Assembly: GCA_018399075.1 (NCBI GenBank)
Contig: CP073763.1
Coordinates: 620,001 to 684,000 of the forward strand
Length of the DNA stretch: 64,000 nt
Direction: 5' to 3'
DNA from: Simkaniaceae bacterium
GTDB taxonomy: Bacteria > Chlamydiota > Chlamydiia > Chlamydiales > Simkaniaceae
Made by a program: the position numbers and the translations under genes. This document shows, piece by piece, positions 59,199-64,000 of this stretch (the first letter of the stretch is position 1; every line of letters starts with the position of its first letter). The notes under the pieces are model-generated. The model had not been told where the DNA came from, ran no database searches, and worked only from the letters and a program-made list of their open reading frames with translations.

Positions 59199-59789
59199 AT
59201 GAATATAGAAATCATTGATAATAAACAGTTTAGCGAAATCTTGGTAGATGGGGAATTATGGAAAGAAATCCATAGAAGGCTCTATAAGAATTACTTACGT
59301 GAAATTATCCGATGCCCATCAAAAAAAGACCTAAGTGACTTATTATTAAGAGTGGATGTAAAAATTGCAAGAGGGATTGTTTATAAGTTATTGGCCCTTA
59401 GGGGTTACATGAAATCAGAGCTCAAAGCGAAGCTCAAAAGATATAAGATCGCTCATGAAGCCATTGAAGAGGTTTTCTTAGAATGTGAAAGATTGGGGTA
59501 TTTGGACGATCAAAGAGAGGGGAAGCTCTTTATTGCTCGGGAAAAGAGGCGGGGTCTAGGGCCTCAGATGATCGCATACAAGCTCCAGCAGAAAGCGCCT
59601 GAGCTTAAAGAAATGGTCCGAGAGGGGGTGAGCGATCAAGAACAACAAGCCGCCATCAAAAAATGGATCGAAAAGAAAACAAGAAAAGACGACTTTAATG
59701 ACATTAAAGTAAAAGAGAGGCTCTATCGGTTTTTAAGAGGAAAAGGATTTGATGATCATTTGATTCGTCAAGAATTGTTTACTAGTTAA
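59199..59789 (+). CDS. recX: RecX-family regulator
   Basis: 196 aa. Tandem three-helix RecX repeats: LLALRGYMKSELKAKLKRYK (about 65-84), VFLECERLGYLDDQREGKLF, and the typical EKRRGLGPQMIAYKLQQKAP (about 117-136), ending in a third repeat with FLRGKGFDDHLIRQEL. RecX modulates RecA filaments. It is 26 nt upstream of hemA. The N-terminal 50 residues are less typical. No recA in view. Confidence 0.88.
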   Translation: MNIEIIDNKQFSEILVDGELWKEIHRRLYKNYLREIIRCPSKKDLSDLLLRVDVKIARGIVYKLLALRGYMKSELKAKLKRYKIAHEAIEEVFLECERLGYLDDQREGKLFIAREKRRGLGPQMIAYKLQQKAPELKEMVREGVSDQEQQAAIKKWIEKKTRKDDFNDIKVKERLYRFLRGKGFDDHLIRQELFTS

Positions 59790-59815
59790 TCGAGATTCCA
59801 TATATATCATTTAAT

Positions 59816-60784
59816 ATGCAAGTTGGGATCGTAGGAATCAATCATAAGTCATCGACGCTTCCTTTACGGGAAGCTCTCGCTAGAGCCTTTCAAAGAGCAT
59901 TTGAGAAAAGAGATGGCGTCCTTTTATCGACCTGTAATCGAACAGAGTTTTATTTTTGTGCACGCAGTTTAGCAGAAACTCAAATGGAAATTCTTTTTCT
60001 CCTTAGGGAGGAGATGGATGAGAATTTTGAGCATGCTCTTTACTCCTATTTTGGCCATGACTGTTTCAATCATTTGGGAAGGGTTGTTTCAGGGGTTGAT
60101 AGTGCAATTTTTGGAGAGAGTGATATTCAACGGCAGGTGAAGCTTGCTTATGAATATGCCCGAAAAAAAGGTGAGCTTTCCCATGAAATCCACTATCTTT
60201 TTCAGAAAGGATTAAAAATTGGAAAAGAGATGCGTAGCTCATTTCTAATGTCAAAAAAAGAGACACCTCTTCCTGTAGTCATTCAAGGGATTCTTGAGAA
60301 AAATCAGCGACTAGTAGAGGATTCTCAGATCCTTTTTGTTGGAAACTCTGCGATTAATCGGAAGCTTATCTCATATTTTCAGTTTAGAGGGGCAAAAAAG
60401 CTAACATTATGCACTCGTATGAAAAAAGGGGAATTCCCTAAAATTTTAATTGAAGATTGGGGAGTCTTAAAAAAATGGGATTCCTATGATGTTGTGATTT
60501 GTGGAACTTACCATAAAAATCATATCCTTACGAGGTCAACCCGCTCCCTCCATCAGACTCTTCTTTTTGATTTAAGTGTGCCTCGAAATATTGATCCGAA
60601 ACTGGGAGCTCATCCCAAACTAAAGCTCTATAACATCGATCAGATTGGAAAGCTTGCACAAAAAAAGAGTGGTGAAAAAGAAATCACCCTATGTGAAAAT
60701 GTGATCGAAAAAGCTGTTCAAAGACAGATGCAGTTATTTAAGGAGCGAAAGCAAGCAAAATGGCGCTACGCAGTCTCGCAATAA
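59816..60784 (+). CDS. hemA: Glutamyl-tRNA reductase
   Basis: 322 aa. Catalytic Cys40 sits in STCNRTEFYF; GVDSAIFGESDIQRQVK is the glutamyl-tRNA/active-site motif, then an NADPH-binding domain (ILFVGNSAINRKLISYF). It converts Glu-tRNA to glutamate 1-semialdehyde for haem synthesis. It is short relative to E. coli (418 aa), lacking most of the C-terminal dimerisation helix, like chlamydial CT662. Start MQVGIVGINHKSSTL is canonical. The gene overlaps the following one by 25 nt. Confidence 0.95.
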   Translation: MQVGIVGINHKSSTLPLREALARAFQRAFEKRDGVLLSTCNRTEFYFCARSLAETQMEILFLLREEMDENFEHALYSYFGHDCFNHLGRVVSGVDSAIFGESDIQRQVKLAYEYARKKGELSHEIHYLFQKGLKIGKEMRSSFLMSKKETPLPVVIQGILEKNQRLVEDSQILFVGNSAINRKLISYFQFRGAKKLTLCTRMKKGEFPKILIEDWGVLKKWDSYDVVICGTYHKNHILTRSTRSLHQTLLFDLSVPRNIDPKLGAHPKLKLYNIDQIGKLAQKKSGEKEITLCENVIEKAVQRQMQLFKERKQAKWRYAVSQ

Positions 60785-61926
60785 TTTTTCTTTTCTTGTG
60801 CACGATTCTTTTTGCCGAAGAAGAGCAAGGAAGTGATGGAGGAGAAATCATTGTTCTTCCCAGCAATGCTGTTGTTGACAATGACTATTTTGCCAATGGC
60901 AGGACTGTTGAAATTTCAGGAACCGTTAATGGGGATGTCTATGTGCTAGGTGGGCAAATTTTTATTGATGGTATTGTGAATGGAGATGTCTTAGTAGCTG
61001 GTGGAAGCGTTGAAATTTCAGGAAAAGTCACGAAGAATATAAGGCTCATTGCAGGGCAAGCTTTGATTTCAGGGCAGGTCGGAGGAAATATTACTTCAGT
61101 CACAGGAACGATTGAGCTAAGTCCCTCCTCAAGTATAGGGAGGAACGCTGTCATTGTTTCAGGGAATACCGACTTAGAATCAAAAGTAGGAAATAATGTT
61201 CGTCTTTACGCATCAAGTGTTCGTATTTCAGATGGAATTCAAGGGAAAGTGATTGCTTATGTGGGTCATCTGCGACTGACTTCAAAGGCGAATATTGGAG
61301 GGAGCCTAGAGTACTGGAGTAATAAAAACGCCCTGGTTGATCCCAACGCAAAAATAAAAGAAGGAATCATCCATCATCCCTCATTTTTCTATGACTTTTT
61401 CCACAGTAAACTTTTAAAAGGGCTGAAGATTGGATCAAAGCTTGCAGCCCTTCTTATGAACTTTTTCTATAGCTTTATTATCGGCCTTGTCATGCTCCGC
61501 TATTTCCCTCGTCGGGTTGAACGGACCATAGAGACTCTCAACAGCAAGCCAGCACAGTCTCTTGTTGCAGGCATTGTTCTTCTCTTTCTATTGCCCGTGA
61601 CAATGCTAGTCCTTCTCATTACAATTTTGGGGGCTCCCTTTGCGCTGGCCCTACTTTCATTAACTGTTATTGGGCTTTATACCGCTAAAGTTTTCTCTGT
61701 TCTTTGGCTTTCGACTAATATTTTCCGTAAGTTGGAATTCAAGAAACACCGCCGCCTCTATTTTTCATTTGGGCTCATTGTCTATTTTATCCTTACAACT
61801 ATTCCTTATTTAGGGACGATTGTAACAATTGCAGCTCTCCTTTTTGGAATTGGAGGGGCGGCACTTGGTAGAATGGATAATGAAACTAAAAATCACAACT
61901 TTCTGGGACTCTGGGGAAAGGGATAG
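60760..61926 (+). CDS. Bactofilin-like beta-helix fused to polytopic membrane domain
   Basis: 388 aa. Signal peptide MALRSLAIIFLFLCTILFAE; then residues about 30-200 form a right-handed beta-helix-like run with repeated ISGTVNGDVYVLGG, IDGIVNGDVLVAGG and ISGKVTKNIRLIAG units typical of polymer-forming bactofilin domains, here on the outer side of the membrane. Four or five helices follow (about 228-250, 270-300, 305-325, 340-380). The start overlaps hemA by 25 nt. The last codons coincide with a copy of the asnS 3' end (see repeat). Role unknown, perhaps envelope organisation. Confidence 0.8.
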   Translation: MALRSLAIIFLFLCTILFAEEEQGSDGGEIIVLPSNAVVDNDYFANGRTVEISGTVNGDVYVLGGQIFIDGIVNGDVLVAGGSVEISGKVTKNIRLIAGQALISGQVGGNITSVTGTIELSPSSSIGRNAVIVSGNTDLESKVGNNVRLYASSVRISDGIQGKVIAYVGHLRLTSKANIGGSLEYWSNKNALVDPNAKIKEGIIHHPSFFYDFFHSKLLKGLKIGSKLAALLMNFFYSFIIGLVMLRYFPRRVERTIETLNSKPAQSLVAGIVLLFLLPVTMLVLLITILGAPFALALLSLTVIGLYTAKVFSVLWLSTNIFRKLEFKKHRRLYFSFGLIVYFILTTIPYLGTIVTIAALLFGIGGAALGRMDNETKNHNFLGLWGKG

Positions 61927-61930
61927 CTTC
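61888..61930 (+). repeat. Copy of the asnS 3' end (direct repeat, left copy)
   Basis: 43 nt matching 62395-62437 in 36 positions in the same orientation (begins AAAAATCACA, contains GGGACTCT, ends GATAGC). It forms the last codons and stop of the bactofilin-like gene, read in the sense opposite to asnS. Confidence 0.75.
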
Positions 61931-62002
61931 AAGCCCTTAACTAAGACATAACTTTTCAGTCAGGTTTATTTTAAGCGGTTTATATACAAAAGTTTAAATA
62001 AT

Positions 62003-62031
62003 TTTACGACTATGTAAATATATGTTATAAT
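62003..62031 (+). promoter_or_regulatory. Promoter of the 88-aa gene
   Basis: TTTACG (62003-62008), 17-nt spacer, perfect TATAAT (62026-62031), 38 nt before the ATG. Confidence 0.65.
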
Positions 62032-62069
62032 AAATATTTGAAAGGGGGTGAAAAATAAGGAAGATAATA

Positions 62070-62336
62070 ATGGAAAATATTAATAATCGATCTATTTCAG
62101 AAGCATCTTTTGATAATGAATATATGGATGAAGATTCCGATAGTGATAATCTTGAGGCGAGAGTTGATAGAGCAGTAGACTCAAGAAGAGGTAATCCTTA
62201 TGAGAGGCGAGATCCTTTCTACGATGATCGAGGTCGAGAGACTCTCGCACATCAAAGGAATGCCCATACTATGCATGACATGGGAAGAGGAAGTTCTTTA
62301 AAAGGACGCGGCAGTCGGCATGGCGATTCAAAATAA
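62070..62336 (+). CDS. 88-aa highly charged unknown protein
   Basis: AAGGAAG precedes the ATG by 6 nt. The protein is acidic in its first half (NEYMDEDSDSDNLEARVDRA), Arg/Gly-rich in the second (RRGNPYERRDPFYDDRGRET, ending GRGSSLKGRGSRHGDSK), and predicted disordered. It has its own promoter and terminator, so it is a monocistronic gene. Small disordered proteins of this kind are common among T3SS substrates and nucleic-acid binders. No family was recognised. Confidence 0.7.
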   Translation: MENINNRSISEASFDNEYMDEDSDSDNLEARVDRAVDSRRGNPYERRDPFYDDRGRETLAHQRNAHTMHDMGRGSSLKGRGSRHGDSK

Positions 62337-62353
62337 GAATCTAAAAAGGTTCT

Positions 62354-62378
62354 GGGCTCAGTTCGAAGTGCTGAGCCC
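62354..62378. terminator. Bidirectional terminator between the 88-aa gene and asnS
   Basis: Perfect 8-bp stem GGGCTCAG (62354-62361) with CTGAGCCC (62371-62378). T-rich tracts lie on both sides in the respective reading directions (TCTTAT downstream; CCTTTTTAG on the minus strand). Confidence 0.7.
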
Positions 62379-62392
62379 TCTTATATATCTAG

Positions 62393-63799
62393 TTAAAAAT
62401 CACAGTTTCCAGGGACTCTTGGGAAAGCGATAGCATCGCGGATGTTATCGATCCCGGTAGTGAATTGAACCAGGCGTTCGAAGCCAAGACCAAATCCACC
62501 GTGTGGAACAGAACCATATTTTCGTAGATCAAGATACCATTTATAGGTTTCAAGATCGAGACGATGCTTTTCAAACTTAGATTTAAGAACATCGTAGCGC
62601 TCTTCCCGCTGAGATCCTCCGATGATCTCTCCCACTTTAGGGACAAGGACATCAAGGGCTGCAACCGTTTTTCCATCTTTATTTTCCCGCATATAAAAGG
62701 CCTTAATTTCTTTAGGGTAGTCTGTCAGGATGATGGGGGATTTGCAATACTCTTCTGCAAGATAACGCTCATGCTCCGATTGAAGATCGGAGCCCCACTT
62801 TACAGGGTATTCAAAAGAGCGGCCTGATTTTTCAAGGATATTAATAGCCTCTGTATAGGTGAGGCGAAGGAAAGGGGTGTCTCTAACTTGAGTGAGACGA
62901 TTGATAAGCCCCTTTTCAATGAATTGATCAAAGAATCGGAGGTCTTCTACGGAGCTTTCTAAAATATCGGTCATAAGGGCCTTTAAATACTCTTCAGCAA
63001 GGGTTGCTATGATCGGAAGATCAGCAAAAGCAAGTTCTGGTTCAATCATCCAAAACTCTGCAAGATGGCGCGAAGTATTGGAATTTTCAGCGCGGAATGT
63101 TGGGCCAAAAGTATAGATATCAGAAAGAGCGCTCGCATAAGCTTCACCATTCAGTTGTCCTGAAACAGTCAGAAAGGCTTTCTGCCCAAAGAAATCTTTA
63201 GCAAAATCGACTTTCCCTTCTTCATTTTTTGGAGGATTATCGAGATTAAGCGTCGTCACTTGGAACATCTCTCCTGCCCCTTCACAGTCACTCCCTGTAA
63301 TAATCGGAGATTGAAGATAGACATAACCACGTTCTTGGAAAAAGCGGTGCGTTGCATAAGCAAGGCGTGATCTTACGCGAGCGACAGCGCCTTGTGTATT
63401 TGTCCGGGGACGAAGATGGGCAATCGTTCGGAGGAAATCAAAAGAGTGGCGCTTCTTTTGTAGAGGGTAATCGTTGGGCGCTATTCCAAGCAATCTGAGC
63501 TCTTTAGCTTGCATCTCATACTTTTGCTTATTCCCAGGGCTTTTTACAATCTCTCCAGAAACTGCAATAGCCGCTCCAGTTGAAAGATTTTCAATCATTT
63601 GTGGCTCAGCAATTACCTGAAAGTTAGAAAAGGAAGAGCCATCTGTGATTTCGATAAAGGCGAAGGTTTTTTGATCGCGAACTGTTCGGACCCACCCGCA
63701 GACTAAAAGGGTTTGACCAATGATCGACTCCTCAGCAGACAGAATCGATTTAATTTTTTGACGTGATGCAAGTGAAGTTTCTAAGCAATTTGATTTCAT
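62393..63799 (-). CDS. asnS: Asparaginyl-tRNA synthetase
   Basis: 468 aa. The N-terminal OB-fold anticodon-binding domain ([20 protein letters not shown], about 34-53) precedes class II core motifs: motif 1 region ([20 protein letters not shown]), motif 2 ([20 protein letters not shown]) and motif 3 ([20 protein letters not shown]). The ligand-binding [20 protein letters not shown] is typical of AsnS. The start overlaps the nfo 3' end by 50 nt. Its last 43 nt are duplicated at 61888-61930. Confidence 0.97.
   Translation of the reverse strand: MKSNCLETSLASRQKIKSILSAEESIIGQTLLVCGWVRTVRDQKTFAFIEITDGSSFSNFQVIAEPQMIENLSTGAAIAVSGEIVKSPGNKQKYEMQAKELRLLGIAPNDYPLQKKRHSFDFLRTIAHLRPRTNTQGAVARVRSRLAYATHRFFQERGYVYLQSPIITGSDCEGAGEMFQVTTLNLDNPPKNEEGKVDFAKDFFGQKAFLTVSGQLNGEAYASALSDIYTFGPTFRAENSNTSRHLAEFWMIEPELAFADLPIIATLAEEYLKALMTDILESSVEDLRFFDQFIEKGLINRLTQVRDTPFLRLTYTEAINILEKSGRSFEYPVKWGSDLQSEHERYLAEEYCKSPIILTDYPKEIKAFYMRENKDGKTVAALDVLVPKVGEIIGGSQREERYDVLKSKFEKHRLDLETYKWYLDLRKYGSVPHGGFGLGFERLVQFTTGIDNIRDAIAFPRVPGNCDF
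62395..62437 (+). repeat. Parental copy of the duplicated asnS 3' end (right copy)
   Basis: Part of asnS encoding its last codons on the minus strand; 36 of 43 positions match 61888-61930. The asnS copy is under coding constraint, so it is the likely source. Confidence 0.75.
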
Positions 63800-64000
63800 C
63801 TTTCCACATAACCTCGCCGTTGGGAGTTTCTAGATATTTAGGGATAAAGCGTATTTTAGGGTGCGTCATCATTGTTTCAAAACATTTCATTCCAATCTCC
63901 CCCTTTCCAAGGTTAGCATGACGGTCTTTTCGGGATCCTAAGGGGTGAAGGGAGTCATTTACATGAAAGGCATAGAGATTTTTTAGTCCTACCTTTTCAT
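63750..64000 (-). CDS. nfo: Endonuclease IV (Nfo), C-terminal part; gene continues beyond the window
   Basis: I read a frame on the minus strand from the right edge to a TAA at 63750-63752. It contains VGLKNLYAFHVNDSLHPLGS and RKDRHANLGKGEIG, the conserved zinc-ligand/active-site region of AP endonuclease IV (HxND...GSxxDRHxNxGxGxIG), and the late YLETP. The enzyme cleaves abasic sites. The frame ends inside the first codons of asnS, so the two genes are coupled. Confidence 0.93.
   Translation of the reverse strand, partial: EKVGLKNLYAFHVNDSLHPLGSRKDRHANLGKGEIGMKCFETMMTHPKIRFIPKYLETPNGEVMWKDEIKLLRNFTCITSKN

Noticed and set aside
1-64000. CRISPR arrays, insertion sequences with transposases, prophage, rRNA
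   Set aside because: None seen on reading both strands; the only repeat elements are those listed.

Overview
The window reads as a chromosomal segment of a non-Chlamydiaceae member of the Chlamydiales (a Parachlamydia, Waddlia or Simkania type environmental chlamydia). The evidence is a chlamydial-type type III secretion (T3SS) cluster with an FHA-domain CdsD, and gene orders matching Chlamydia trachomatis blocks. These are clpX-clpP-tig-SNF2 helicase-mreB-pckA (CT705-710), kdsA-LPS transport genes (CT655-652), KH protein-rluD (CT657-658), and hemA plus the T3SS genes (CT662-671). The matches are from memory of those genomes; no search was run. Moderate GC, dense packing, stop/start overlaps and near absence of mobile elements fit.

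Layout. 1-7300 (minus): a nine-gene T3SS operon: chaperone, cdsD, cdsE, cdsF, cdsG, a likely inner-rod gene, cdsN, cdsO, and a cdsP that runs off the left edge. 7421-7870 (plus): a small basic-tailed protein. 8157-13341 and 14097-18783 (plus): two tandem, paralogous four-gene modules, each with two small proteins, one giant hydrophobic CopB-like translocator (1036 and 811 aa) and one CopD-like translocator. Each module is preceded by an untranslated leader crowded with perfect hairpins and carrying two GGTACAAA motifs, and followed by a strong terminator. This duplicated translocon with its structured leaders is the most unusual feature of the window. A 163-bp imperfect palindrome follows the second module.

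19069-34452: an MFS transporter, a 658-aa orphan, tig-clpP-clpX with tRNA-Gly, SNF2 helicase, mreB, pckA, a second MFS transporter and dtd. 34459-46210 is accessory: a 1159-aa orphan with a polytopic membrane partner, a tiny repeat lipoprotein, ndk, a Cys-rich protein resembling a RING/U-box, a heptosyltransferase, and a 1320-aa protein carrying a GH81-like (endo-beta-1,3-glucanase) signature. 46292-49775 is the LPS block lptB-ostA-lptC-like-kdsA. Then come tRNA-Arg, an 875-aa DHH-type protein, a small membrane protein, a PATR-repeat autotransporter, khpA, rluD, three very small secretion-like genes, recX, hemA, a bactofilin-like membrane protein, a small charged protein, asnS and the 3' end of nfo.

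How it fits together: the left 19 kb builds the secretion apparatus and supplies two alternative translocation pores. The autotransporter and LPS genes shape the outer membrane. Several orphans (658 aa, 1320 aa GH81-like, the Cys-rich protein, the small Ser/Thr-rich proteins) are plausible secreted effectors, but that is inference. The conserved genes provide proteolysis (ClpXP), envelope and septum organisation (MreB), gluconeogenesis (PckA) and translation.
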